This document shows, one piece after another, positions 10,290 through 20,459 of a DNA stretch of 64,000 nucleotides. Under the pieces are notes generated by a model. That model saw nothing but the letters and a program-made list of their open reading frames with translations, ran no database searches and was not told the origin of the DNA. The translations under genes were made by a program, and so were the position numbers. Source of the DNA: Aedes albopictus (Eukaryota > Arthropoda > Insecta > Diptera > Culicidae); contig NC_085136.1 in assembly GCF_035046485.1 (NCBI RefSeq), positions 156,050,452-156,114,451 of the forward strand, read 5' to 3'. Each line of letters opens with the position of its first letter. The first letter of the stretch is position 1.

Positions 10290-11596
10290 GTGAAACGCTC
10301 ATGTAGACGGGACAAAAGAGCGTGGGCGGACTCCCTAGCCGACGAAGGCGAGAAAGCCGCAAACACAGGCGACATCCGTCTCCTCTACGATGTCTCACGC
10401 CGCCTTAGTGGGACCAAGATGAATGCTACGATATCCGTTAAAGACACGTCTGGACAGTTACTGACCGACCCGGCTGACCAGTTGAAACGCTGGTTCGAGC
10501 ACTTTGGAAACCTTTTTCAAGTGTCGGTCACGCCATCAACACCTCAGCATGATCCGCCAAGGGTTCGACGCGTTACCCGTGTCAACACCGAAGCTCCATC
10601 AGTGCAGGAGATAGAAACAGCCATCTGTAGCATGAAATCGAACAGAGCCCCAGGGGTCGATCGCATATCAGCAGAGATGCTCAAAGCTGTCGCCGTAGTA
10701 TCCGCACAACTACTGCATCAATTATTCTGCAACATATGGGAAACCGCGACATTTCCGGCCGACTGGATGCAAGGCGTCTTAGTAAAGGTACCCAAAAAGG
10801 GTGCCCTGACTGTATGCGATAATTGGCGGGGCATCATGTTACTGTGTATCGTTCTCAAAGTCCTCTGCAAAGTGATCCTTAACCGCAAACTGGAGAAGAT
10901 TGACGCAACTCTCCGACGGCAGCAAGCAGGATTCCGTGCCAGACGATCCTGTATGGACCATATTGTCACGCTCCGTATCATTCTGGAGCAAATCAATGAA
11001 TTCCAAGTGTCTCTGTACCTGTTGTTCATTGATTACGAAAAAGATTTCGACCGTCTCAATCGCGGAAACATGTAGGAAGCCCTCAGACGCAAGGGTCTCC
11101 CTGAGAAAATCATCAGCCTCATTGAAGCACAGTACAGAGCATTTTGCAGAGTACTGCGCAACGGTGTTTTGTCCGATCCCATCCGGGTCATTGCTGGAGT
11201 GAGGCAAGGATGTATACTATCACCGCTACTGTTCCTCATCGTAATCGACGAGATCCTGGTAGGTGCGATTGATCGTGAACCAAATCGTGGATTGCTGTGG
11301 CAACCCATTACTATGGAGCACCTTAATGACTTCGAACTGGCTGATGACGTTGCTCTCCTAGCTCAACGGCGCTCTGATATGCAGAGCAAGCTCGATGATC
11401 TTGCCAATCGCTCTTCAGCGGCAGGTCTTGCCATCAACGTCAACAAGACCAAATCGTTGGATGTAAACACGGTCCAGCCTTCCAGCTTTACGGTAGCTGG
11501 GCAATCAGTGGAGAATTTTGAAAGCTTCCAATATCTTGGTAGCCAAATGGCGGCCGATGGCGGCACCAAGATCGACATAGGTGCACGGATCAAGAA
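10290..11596 (+). pseudogene. RTE reverse transcriptase domain, interrupted
   Basis: Recognisable RT blocks in order are NRAPGVDRISAEML, VPKKGALTVCDNWRGI, QQAGFRARRSC, LFIDYEKDFDRLNRG, then an in-frame TAG at 11073. Beyond it come GVRQGCILSPLLF, FELADDVALL (active-site A-D-D with Leu in place of the usual Tyr/Phe) and FQYLGS. The reading stops at the SINE junction before the thumb and C-terminal region. The enzyme would copy element RNA at the nicked target. With one stop and a 3' truncation it cannot be active. Confidence 0.75.
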
Positions 11597-11597
11597 G

Positions 11598-11810
11598 GCG
11601 AGTCGTGCGGTTAGGGTCACCAAGCTTCTAATCGCACCATGCTGTGGGGTTGAGGGTTCGATTCCCACTCCGGCCGATGAAACTTTTCGTGATAATAGTT
11701 TTTTCTCCGTACCCACTGGTGCATGATCCGTGTGTCCGTTGTCTAGTGTTTGTTGAGTTTGGTTTAGTCTGTACAGCCTCTGGCTGAAGACGGTATCCAT
11801 GTCATTTTAT
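11598..11810 (+). mobile_element. tRNA-derived SINE (or tRNA-like leader of the adjoining LINE)
   Basis: The segment contains CGGTTAGGGTC (A-box-like), CTTCTAATCGCA (anticodon-arm-like) and GGTTCGATTCCCAC (B box), in the order and spacing of a tRNA. It is followed by a non-tRNA body of about 130 bp. It starts exactly where the RTE coding match stops. It is not a functional tRNA, because the acceptor stem does not pair. It could be an independent SINE or the promoter region of the LINE that follows. Confidence 0.5.
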
Positions 11811-14800
11811 TAACTACAGTGGCGCTTACGTCAACTATGCGACTATGGGCAGATGAACTTGTAAGTATTTTCCAGCTTATAACGGTACTTAGCGCCGTGC
11901 CCCACGCCTGGCCGCCATACCTTAGTATGAACGATGCAACACTAGCCAGAAGCTTGCGCTTACTGGCATACACAGCAGAGCTAGCAGAGCAGAGCACAGC
12001 AGAGGCTGCAGCTAAGGAGAAATTTTCAAAACCCCCACGGCAACGCACAACGGCAGATATAGCTCATCGACCTATACAGTTCCAGAGAGGAGAAATTCTT
12101 AATCCCAACGGAGTTTATAATACACATTCTCAGCTAGCGAGTGATAGACAACCTCATCTAATGTTCCCTGGATGTTCTTCAAATGCTGCTGTTAACGGTA
12201 TCCGCACCACCGACGATCATCCAGAACCACGAGTGAACAGACCCTGCTGCTGTCAGTGTTTTCACTAGATTTGACGCATTCCCTAGTTGAAGGTAACAAT
12301 AGTATATTTACATGTAGCAGATGTATTGTTACTAATTTACATAATGACGATAGTGAAATGAATATTGATGGTATTTTAACTGTTAATGAACAATTACCAA
12401 TAATTAATAATAATAATAATGATGATCATGTAATTTCTGAAATTGACAAGCTACCATCGTTTACTAAGAACTCACCTGCTACTGAAATAGTTATCTATTG
12501 CCAGAACTTTAATCGTATGAGTAGCGCATCAAAGTTGAATGCAATCCATAAAAATATATTGAGTTCAAATTATTCAGTTATACTGGGCACTGAAACTAGC
12601 TGGAGTGACAGTGTCAAAAACGAGGAAGCTTTTGGTAGCGATTATAACGTGTTTAGAGGCGACCGTGATCTAGTATTAAGTCAAAGACAATCTGGAGGAG
12701 GAGTACTCATTGCAATCTTAACTAAGTATAATTCAGAACACATAATTTCACCAAAATTTAAAGAGTTTGAACACGTGTGGGTCAAAACTAATATTGATGG
12801 TGAAACTCACATTTTCGCCTCAGTTTATTTCCCACCTGATCAAGCATGCAAATCAACTTATGAAAAGTTCTTTCAAACAGCCGATGAAATTGTATCTCGG
12901 CTTCCTCCTGAATATAAAATACACATATATGGTGACTTTAATCAGCGTGATGCAGACTTTATTCCTGATGAAGAAAATGAGAGTATTTTATTGCCAGTTA
13001 TTGGTGACAATGATACATTACAATTTATTTTTGAGAAAATTGCCTTTCTAGGTCTTAATCAAATAAATCACGTGAAAAACGAACAAAACAATTTCTTAGA
13101 TTTTTTACTGACGAACACACACGAAGATTTCTGTGTAATTGAATCTCTTGCACCTCTATGGAAAAACGAAGTATTTCATACGGCAATTGAGTATTCTGTA
13201 TTTGTACATAATAATAGCATTCCCATCGAATGTGAATATGAAAATGTATTGGATTTCAACAAAGCAAAATTTGACAATATTAAGGCTAAATTAAATAGGA
13301 CAAACTGGCAATCTATTTTAAGGAGTCAACAAAGTATTGATTGCGCTGTGGGAATTTTTTACGAAATACTATCGGGTATTATTCAAGAAGAAGTTCCACT
13401 TACGAAAAAGCGACGAAATTACAATTCCAAAAATCCAATTTGGTTCAACAAACAAATTCTGAATTTGAAAAATCGAAAGCAGAAGGCTCATAAAACATAT
13501 AGAAAATACGAAAATCAAGAAAATTTGATGAAGTATTTAAACATTTGCAATCAACTTAACACAGCAATGTCTTCTGCTCTTTCTGATTATAATGTAAAAA
13601 CTGAAAGTGAAATTAAGTCATGTCCAAAGAACTTTTTCAATTATGTTAAATCCAAGTTGAAGTCAGCCAGTTTCCCGTCCAAAATGACATTAGACGAAAA
13701 AGAAGGACATAATTCAGAAGAAATTTGCAATCTTTTTGCATCATTCTTCCAAGAAACTTACACAAATTTTTCAGATAATGATCGTGATTTTGAATACTTT
13801 TCTTATTTTCCTGATTTTCCAAACGATGTTAGTGTCAGTCACATTAATGTCAAAGACATTTTGGCTAGAATCAATGACCTAGATATCACAAAAGGTTCTG
13901 GACCAGACGGAATTCCTCCATCTTTCTTAAAACCATTAGCAGTTGAACTAACAACTCCATTATTTTGGTTATTTAACATGTCGCTGGAATCTGGAAAATT
14001 CCCGATGGAATGGAAAAAATCTTTCCTAATACCCATTTATAAGTCTGGTAAAAAATGTGATGTTCGAAATTATCGTGGAATTGCTATTATTTCATGCATA
14101 CCAAAACTTTTTGAATCAATCATCAACAGAAATGTTTTCGCTCAGATTAAAAATAGAATAACTAATTCTCAACATGGCTTCTTCAAAGGCCGTTCAACAG
14201 CCACTAACCTGCTTGAGTTTGTCAATTACTCTTTGAATGCAATGGACAACGGTAATCATGTGGAAGCTCTCTACACTGACTTCAGCAAAGCATTCGATAG
14301 ACTGGACATTCCTATGTTGATTTACAAGCTTGAAAAGATGGGAATTGCAACGGGGCTCCTCAGCTGGATCAAGTCTTACCTAACTGATCGTCAACAAATA
14401 GTGCGATTCAATGAGAAAAAATCAAAACCAATTAAGGTCACATCTGGAGTTCCCCAAGGTTCACATTTGGGGCCTCTTCTTTTTATTTTATACGTTAACG
14501 ATATCTCTTTTGTGCTAAAAAAACTAAATGTTCTTATATATGCTGATGACATGAAGCTGTTCCTAGAAATTAGAAATAAACATGACGCCGATGTACTTAA
14601 GAATGAAATTCAAATTTTCCATGTATGGTGCTCGAAAAGTTTATTGGAATTACATGTAAAAAAGTGCAATCATATATCGTACAGTAGAAAACGATGTCCA
14701 TCAGATGTCTCAATAAAGCTAGGCAATCAAATTGTTGAAAAATGTGAAAAAATAAGAGATTTGGGTATAATTTTAGACACAAAATTAACGTTTGTAGAAC

Positions 14801-15512
14801 ATTATAATACAATTATCCATAGAGCATATAATATGTTATCGTTTATAAAACGTTTTGGTTATAACTTTCAGGATCCATACACTATAAAAACATTATACAT
14901 TGCGTATGTGAGATCAATATTAGAGTATTGCAGCGTTGTTTGGTCTCCTTACGTGAAAAAACATGAAGAACGCATAGAGTCAATTCAGAAGCAGTTTCTA
15001 TTGTACGCACTACGTAAGTTAGGATGGACAGTATTTCCTCTGCCTTCATACGAAGCACGTTGTTTGCTGATCAACATTCAGACATTGAAAGAACGACGTG
15101 AATACGCTATGGTTTCGTTTGTTACTGATATTGTCTCACAGCGTATTGATTCACCTGAATTATTGTCCAAATTGAATTTTTATGCTCCCAGCCGGCATCT
15201 ACGTGAGAGAAATTTGTTTACAGCGGAACGTCATCATGCTGATTATGCAAAATATGGACCGTTAAATCAAATGATGAACACTTATAATCGGCATTGTGAA
15301 ATGATTGACCTAAATATGACTAGAACGCAGTTGAAGAAACATTTTCAAAACATTCTAAACCGTAGAAGCTAAATAAAATAGCAGAAAGATGTGGCCTTTA
15401 ATGATAAAAAATTGAGCTAATAACAATTATAAATATAAAATATGTATAAATAGATATTAAGCATGAAATGTATTGAAATTGGTCTACGTTTGATTGACGA
15501 CAATAAATAAAT
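11811..15512 (+). mobile_element. LINE of the Jockey/CR1 superfamily, open ORF2
   Basis: An AT-rich LINE whose ORF2 is uninterrupted. Downstream of the stop at 15372 lies a 3' UTR of about 140 bp ending in AATAAATAAAT, after which the sequence becomes the minus-strand R1-like copy. The 5' limit is uncertain: 11811-12255 contains no recognisable ORF1 and may be a leader or truncated sequence. Lower GC than the adjacent LINE copies and an intact frame point to a comparatively recent insertion. Confidence 0.75.
12358..15372 (+). CDS. LINE ORF2: endonuclease plus reverse transcriptase
   Basis: The frame is open from 12256 (GTG); 12358 is its first ATG and gives 1004 residues. Positions below count from codon 12256. 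The N-terminal endonuclease shows GTETSWSD, YGDFNQRD and LDFLLTNT. The region where S-D-H is expected reads EVFHTAIEYS, so the His is present but not preceded by Asp. RT blocks follow: GSGPDGIPPSFL, YKSGKKCDVRNYRGI, SQHGFFKGRSTATNLLEF, TDFSKAFDRLD, GVPQGSHLGPLLF (about 731) and IYADDMKLF (YADD 762-765). A C-terminal region of about 200 residues follows. The layout fits the Jockey/CR1 superfamily; the exact clade (CR1, Daphne, Loner or Jockey) is unresolved. No stop or frameshift is seen. Confidence 0.85.
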   Translation: MNIDGILTVNEQLPIINNNNNDDHVISEIDKLPSFTKNSPATEIVIYCQNFNRMSSASKLNAIHKNILSSNYSVILGTETSWSDSVKNEEAFGSDYNVFRGDRDLVLSQRQSGGGVLIAILTKYNSEHIISPKFKEFEHVWVKTNIDGETHIFASVYFPPDQACKSTYEKFFQTADEIVSRLPPEYKIHIYGDFNQRDADFIPDEENESILLPVIGDNDTLQFIFEKIAFLGLNQINHVKNEQNNFLDFLLTNTHEDFCVIESLAPLWKNEVFHTAIEYSVFVHNNSIPIECEYENVLDFNKAKFDNIKAKLNRTNWQSILRSQQSIDCAVGIFYEILSGIIQEEVPLTKKRRNYNSKNPIWFNKQILNLKNRKQKAHKTYRKYENQENLMKYLNICNQLNTAMSSALSDYNVKTESEIKSCPKNFFNYVKSKLKSASFPSKMTLDEKEGHNSEEICNLFASFFQETYTNFSDNDRDFEYFSYFPDFPNDVSVSHINVKDILARINDLDITKGSGPDGIPPSFLKPLAVELTTPLFWLFNMSLESGKFPMEWKKSFLIPIYKSGKKCDVRNYRGIAIISCIPKLFESIINRNVFAQIKNRITNSQHGFFKGRSTATNLLEFVNYSLNAMDNGNHVEALYTDFSKAFDRLDIPMLIYKLEKMGIATGLLSWIKSYLTDRQQIVRFNEKKSKPIKVTSGVPQGSHLGPLLFILYVNDISFVLKKLNVLIYADDMKLFLEIRNKHDADVLKNEIQIFHVWCSKSLLELHVKKCNHISYSRKRCPSDVSIKLGNQIVEKCEKIRDLGIILDTKLTFVEHYNTIIHRAYNMLSFIKRFGYNFQDPYTIKTLYIAYVRSILEYCSVVWSPYVKKHEERIESIQKQFLLYALRKLGWTVFPLPSYEARCLLINIQTLKERREYAMVSFVTDIVSQRIDSPELLSKLNFYAPSRHLRERNLFTAERHHADYAKYGPLNQMMNTYNRHCEMIDLNMTRTQLKKHFQNILNRRS

Positions 15513-15513
15513 A

Positions 15514-16431
15514 TTGGACATCATCCGGGACAGTGCCACTATAGCTGTGAAGGCTCTTTTGTAGGCGTAATCAACGTGGCTATCGAAGGTATGCTTATCG
15601 TCGATTATCACCCTCAAGTGTTTGACGGAGTGCTTCGACATGATAGTGCAATCGCCTACACTGATCACCGTTTGCTGCTCTGTCTTTCGGTTGTTCAAAA
15701 ACCACCATCTCAGTTTTGTGGTGAGCTTAGCTCCCGTTCCTTGGATCTCATTCAAGCCTCTATAACCTTGATCAAGTGGGCAGTAGTCAACTCCACCTCT
15801 TCGATCGATGCACTGTAGACTTCCAGCGTAATGTCATCAGCGAGGCCAAAGATATCCACCCCATCGGGAAGTCTACACCTCAATATCCCGCCGTACATGA
15901 CATTCCATAGAAGCGAAAGCCAAAAAGGCTGCTCGAGAGACCATTTATACCCTCAGTGTATGTACCTCAACATTCAATTAAGGTTGATCTTTTCGAGCAC
16001 CTTCCCAACTGTGTCGATCAAGCATATTGGTCAATATGCCGACAGGCTTCCGGAGTGCTTACCTCGCCGTTGCCAATAGAACCAGGCTCTGCCTCTGGGA
16101 AAAGTTCCTGGTCCAGGCATTCCTGCATAGCCGACTTGAACATCTCGATAGCCTTTGCAATAGCTTCTATAAAGGCCAGATTTGGAACTCCATGTGCACC
16201 TGGGGCCTTACCTACGCTAAGGAACTTTGCTATTCCCACAAGTTACACATCGGTGACCCTCTCCTCATCGCCAGCCCCAGTCCCCGGCTGTCCTACGAAA
16301 GGAGGCGAAGGACTAGGATCATGACGCGGAAAAGCCCCTCCATGATCCCCTCCAACATCTCTGGAGATTGTTCTGTATGAGCCATTACTCCTCTCATCTT
16401 GGTCAGCACGATCCTGTAGGCATCGCCCCAC
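15514..16431 (-). pseudogene. R1/LOA-like reverse transcriptase, fragments
   Basis: Two islands are readable. At 16239-16018, VGKAPGAHGVPNLAFIEAIA corresponds to RT block 0/1 (K.GK.PG.DG.PN in relatives), with the Asp of PGPDG changed to His. At 15755-15514, a KLTTKLRWWFL...HSVKHLRVIIDDKHTF segment matches the post-palm S.KYLGV.ID..LTF region and ends VALSRMM. The central palm, including the YADD box, is missing or too damaged to read. Confidence 0.65.
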
Positions 16432-17029
16432 ATATTCGCATTGGCACTCTAACAGAGATCCTCGAAATAGGCCTTCTAGGTTGCCCTTAACTCGGTTTTA
16501 AGCGCGGCTTTTACAGCGGCGATCACCACCCGCCGTTTGTTTCGCTCATATTCAGAGCAGGCGCTGCGCAGATCCGCAATCCGCAATTGAGTCTACCAAT
16601 AAGCCGGTGGCCTCCCATTTCTAGAGCAGACTCGCCTAGGCATGGTCGCATCGCACGCACGCAAGAGCACCGCTACCAGCTCGTCGCCATCTAAACCAAG
16701 TAGGATTCGCTCACGGTGTAGCGTCTCCCTATATACCCCTTCGTCGAGGTATGGTGTCTTCTACATGCGAGGTCTTGGCCTTGGCCTAGCCGCCTCTTCC
16801 TCTACACGCTGCCTGCTGTTGTTTTAGTCAATACTGTAGCGAACCGTCTGGTGGTCGCTGTGCGTGTAGCTATCGTCTACTATCCAGATCAATCTACTTG
16901 TTGGGTCAGGACTACAAAACTTAACTTCAATAATCGACTCCACACCGTTCCGAGGTGTGGTACTCTTGGTACCGACATTAGCCAGGTCGACATCTAATAA
17001 GGTCAGTGTCTCAAGCAGGATCAGACCCT

Positions 17030-17640
17030 GCTGGTTCGTGAAACGGATTCCTCATTCCACGGCCCAGGCATTGAAGTCACCCGCTATTACCACCGGCCTT
17101 CGCCCTGTCGGTAAAGTCGTCATACAGTGCAGTATCTGCGTGAACTGCCCCATCGACCACCGTGGAGGCACATAGCAGCTACAGAAGAAGATCTCGTTTA
17201 CTTTGGCGACCACGCAGCCCTCATATGTAGTAGACAGCAACTCTTGGACGGGGTTTTCACCCGTCATCCATATCGCTGTCATTTTTCTGGACCCATCCGC
17301 GACCCAATTGCCGTTTTTTGGTACTTGGTATGGGTCCGCTTTGATGGCGATATCCGTCCCCCACTAAGAAATCGCCTGACAAAGCAGTTGCTGAGCCGCA
17401 TTGCAGTGGTTCAGGTTGAGTTGCGTTACCTGTACTGTGATTTGTCAGTTGTGGTTCTTCAAAAGGGCTGGCATCTAGGACCATCCGTTGGGTGCCTGTT
17501 GTTCACGGATTTCCCGGAAGAAATCAAACACGTGGGCGGACTCGTGCAGCCTTGTGCATTACGGTCTTCAGCACCGCATCGCCTGCATAGCTTGCTCCTG
17601 ATTGCAGGCACCTGAAGTTAACCTCCGGTTGCTCATGCAA
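17030..17640 (-). pseudogene. R1/LOA-like endonuclease and ORF1/ORF2 junction
   Basis: The translation shows NHSTGNATQPEPLQCGSATA, a changed form of the LNLNHC.AAQ start. It then shows VVAKVNEIFFCSCYVPPRWS and VVIAGDFNAWAVE, the endonuclease GDFN box, near 17052. The order and wording match the copies at 7.0-7.4 kb and 27.8-28.1 kb. Frame changes separate the pieces. The short stretch about 17640-17500 still resembles the end of ORF1 (KVGWSVCQLALHEQPE). Confidence 0.7.
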
Positions 17641-17685
17641 GGCCAGTTGACATACTGACCAACCCACCTTCAGCTTCCCCAATTA

Positions 17686-17854
17686 AACGGATTTAACTTG
17701 ATTTATCGACTGTTAGAATTCACACAATTTTTGGTTTGGCATGCAGTCACTCAAATCAGCATTAAACAGATTTTGTCTATTTTCCTACTTTTCGGCGCAA
17801 TGTATTCCTTCTGATTTGAATGACTGCATGCCAAATAAAAAATCAACGGATTTA
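17686..17854. mobile_element. 149-bp MITE with 10-bp target duplication
   Basis: AACGGATTTA occurs at 17686-17695 and 17845-17854, bounding a 149-bp insert that splits R1-like ORF1. Inside are long inverted arms: TTTGGCATGCAGTCACTCAA at about 17736 and its near complement at about 17815-17836. The insert has no coding capacity. The long duplication would fit a Mutator- or hAT-type mechanism; the superfamily is not determined. Confidence 0.65.
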
Positions 17855-17905
17855 TTTACGTTCACCACAGGTAGCTGTAGCAAGGTTACCTGTGTCCCTT
17901 TCGGC

Positions 17906-18154
17906 GAAGACTACTTCATCAAGCAGACATGGAACTCTGTTATTTTCCCATACAAACGGCAAGCGTCACATACGGCACCGCCGCCTGTTGGGTTCAGGTG
18001 GTACCTTTGTATAAAAGTGTAAGAGTGTATTGGTGTGAGTATGAAGATTTACACACACTATCATAAATAGTTCCACCTTCATCAGTGGTGGCGCTGCTAA
18101 CAGTGACTCCCGATCTTCAGATGTGCTGCAAGTCTTCTTGATAAAGTGGTCTTC
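17906..18154. mobile_element. 249-bp MITE, 18-bp terminal inverted repeats
   Basis: GAAGACTACTTCATCAAG at 17906-17923 pairs with CTTGATAAAGTGGTCTTC at 18137-18154 (two mismatches). The insert interrupts the ORF1 reading between a C-C-G-G-A-A-G type sequence and an imperfect second copy of it, compatible with an eroded 8-bp duplication. Compared with the uninterrupted copy at 6.2 kb, the flanks rejoin in the same part of ORF1. It is non-coding. Confidence 0.65.
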
Positions 18155-18204
18155 ACTTCCGGGCTCTTTCGTAGCCGAACGGCTACGGTGGCCACCTGCA
18201 CTTC

Positions 18205-18745
18205 TCACTGTTGCCGCAGTACCGTGACGAGCTCTTCCGCTACAGTGATCTCTCCTAGATTCTTTTTACCTTCAGAGTCGCCTCCGCTCACCTCGACTCT
18301 TTCGCCAAGGTCCTCTTCCTCTAGACTTTTGAAGGCGGCGCTCCTTCGCTTCTTGTCGCGCTTGAGCTCTGGGATCATTTCACTCGTATGAGTACGTCTA
18401 ATATTGCGCACATCGCCTCCCAGATCCACGAGCTTGGCATCGCTTCGCATCGCCTTTAAGACGAGCAAGTACTTTGACTGTTCGGTCTTGATGATGAGCG
18501 CGTCACCTTTCTCTCTCTTGGCATTCACCCTCCTACGTTTTCTTGGTTTGACGTCCCTAAGCACCACCTCATCTAGCGGTTTTCTCTTCTTTCTCCTCGT
18601 CCAACGGGGCTCCTCCCCTCGGTTTGCCCTACTCTGTGGTTACTCAGGGCCTAACAAAGGTCACAACCCCCTGTTCCCTACCATCCGGGACGGGCCAGCC
18701 TGTTCAGGCCTAGCCTTCCGAGCTTTTCGGGTCAGCTTTTATGGC
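18205..18745 (-). pseudogene. R1/LOA-like ORF1 (gag-like) N-terminal part
   Basis: The open piece 18567-18205 encodes a basic region (KPRKRRRVNAKREKG), then DALIIKTEQSKYL, DVRNIRRTHTSEMIPELKRD and LGEITVAEELVTVLRQQ. These are the usual ordered blocks of this family's ORF1. The match can be followed upstream to about 18745 at nucleotide level against 27050-27130. The zinc-knuckle part should follow but is displaced by the two MITEs. The product would be an RNA-binding nucleoprotein of the retroelement. Confidence 0.7.
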
Positions 18746-19452
18746 CGGTAAAACAAGCTCAATACACTGGTTTACAGCATCAAGCGGCGTATGACACCCT
18801 TTTTATCAAGAGTTACCTATTACCTACTAAAGAGATTTGTATCAAAAAATCATCCCCATCCACTCCTATCAGAGATATTGAATTTATTTGCGTGTAACTT
18901 TTTCTACTGTTTGTCCAGCGTTTTGTAATTAATAGCTTTCCCAAAGTTTTCTAAATGGATCAACTCTACCAGTTAAATTTCACACTAAACCAGTTTCTCT
19001 GGCAATGCACAGTGCCTGAACCAGAAAGTTTAAGTTATCGTTGTATCGCACATTGAGAATTTGCAAAGGATGTGAGCATCTGTCTGTCATGGGTTTTTAT
19101 TCCATTGAAACAACATTTCAAACATAACTGGGCTGTCGTTCCTACATTACAGCCAGTCTTCTTCCCAACAATATGATAGCTGAACCGTGAAATGGGAAAG
19201 GAAAATGCCAACGAGAGAATCTTCCCCAACACCCAAGCGGTAAACACTTTTAAGCAACTACACACAGACAAACTAACAGTGACAGGCCAGATAATTTTCC
19301 TCAAAGCACGAAAACGAGAAAAACACACAAAAGCACTGAAAATAAATGTTTTATCCTGTCAACAGCTTGATAATTTAATGGTTGAAATAAAATCATTCTT
19401 TATTTCTTCCTTCAGCTAACATTTTTTCGCCTTCTTGTCTGACTTTTCTTAC
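18746..19452. other. intergenic, nothing recognised
   Basis: AT-rich sequence without repeat structure or convincing coding potential. Small open frames on both strands have no family resemblance. Confidence 0.5.
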
Positions 19453-19711
19453 ATTTCTCCGTCAACGGCAGTTCATCGGTGTCGCTGATGTTACAGTGAT
19501 TGTCTTTCTCTTCGGGCCCAGGCCAGAGCTTTCCACACGGCACCTTCATAGGATTTTTTTTCGCTTGTGTTCTTTTCCTCTGCGCTCCTTGGACTGTGAC
19601 GTGCCTCTTGCCACCCACAAGACGTTCGCAATCGGTGGCTGGTGCTAGCAGGATGGTGGTGTAAATGAAGTTCTCGTTCGCCTCGTACATCTTCGGGGCG
19701 TTTTTACTCAT
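19453..19711 (-). CDS. possible coding exon of an unrecognised host gene
   Basis: An ATG at 19711 (minus strand) opens a frame whose first 40 or so codons favour C or G in the third position, unlike the AT-rich surroundings (MSKNAPKMYEANENFIYTT onward). The second half is rich in Lys, Arg and polar residues. At 19452 the sequence reads AAAT|GTAAGA, a strong 5' splice donor in phase 1. The exon would therefore be 259 bp, with later exons at lower coordinates, but I could not identify them. Without splicing the frame closes at 19412, giving 99 residues. No domain is recognised and the function is unknown. It could be a chance ORF. Confidence 0.35.
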
Positions 19712-20459
19712 CCAACAGACAGACGAGTCAATTTCAGTTCCTTCTGCTTATCTTCAAAATTAGGCCAACTTCTTACCGCGTTGCTGCTGCGTTGCCGTGC
19801 CGTGTCATCGTCGTCGTCGTTGTCGTGCTGCGAAGGTCACGTTCCCTCACCGTATCCGCTCGAACAGGAAGGCCCACAAGTGGCAATGGCAAGAAAAGGA
19901 TCCACTCTCGCCATATCTCTACATCGGTCCACCAAATCGGTTTCTTTTTTCGGTTTCTCAGCCGCACCAACTGAGCCACCCCCTTCGGAAGCGGTTCGAT
20001 TGTAGGAAAAATAGGAAATCAATCTGCTATTAAAGGGAGAAAACGGCGATGGGAAAACAGATAACGATGCTGGTGTCGCTAATAAAACTGAAATAAAAAG
20101 CAAATTACGCTCCTCATCTTTCTCCTGTCCTGACAATTCTTTTATCCGTGTCCTCGACAAAAAGAAAGCGCTTTGGGTGACAGTTTTGGAACTGAACCGG
20201 AAGTCACCGGACAGGAGGCGGTGGGTTGGAGAGCAAGGGAATGAAGATTGCTTAAAGATGTTATTACATAATTTCGTTGCGCTATGAGAAGGGAAAACGA
20301 TACTCTTCGGGGTTTTATTGGCTTTTCGTTCGGAATGTGTTAGATGTCTGTTTATGTTTGGCAAGAACTTAAAAAGGATACTAATATGCTAAAACGGGTT
20401 AAGTAATCGGATAATTTGTTGTATTAACAGGTATTTACTAATTTTAAATGTAACATTAA
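19712..20459. other. possible upstream region of the exon; CGT-rich microsatellite
   Basis: A run of CGT/TCG triplets lies at about 19808-19830. The rest is unrecognised. If the exon at 19453-19711 is real, its promoter and leader would lie in this interval, but no TATA or initiator can be assigned confidently. Confidence 0.35.

Larger units (their letters stand above)
8940..11597 (+). mobile_element. RTE-clade LINE copy, frameshifted and 3'-truncated
   Basis: A GC-rich leader (about 8940-9170) precedes an endonuclease and reverse transcriptase in the order typical of RTE elements. The ORF is broken near 9400, at a stop at 10093, near 10290 and at a stop at 11073. The copy ends abruptly at about 11597, where the RT coding passes into a tRNA-like SINE, so the C-terminal part of RT and the 3' end are lost. 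RTE elements of this type (JAM-like) are abundant in Aedes. Confidence 0.8.
15514..18745 (-). mobile_element. R1/LOA-like LINE copy with two nested MITEs
   Basis: Reading on the minus strand, ORF1 begins near 18745 and runs through a gag-like domain (18567-18205). The copy then passes two insertions (18154-17906 and 17854-17686), the end of ORF1, the endonuclease (about 17640-17030), a linker, and RT pieces (16431-15514). The match ends at about 15514, next to the 3' end of the open-frame LINE. Many stops and frame changes are present. This is the longest R1-like copy in the window and a useful reference for the shorter relics. Confidence 0.75.

Noticed and set aside
11600..11675. Functional tRNA gene
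   Set aside because: The A- and B-box words are present but acceptor and D-stems do not pair, and a SINE-like body follows.
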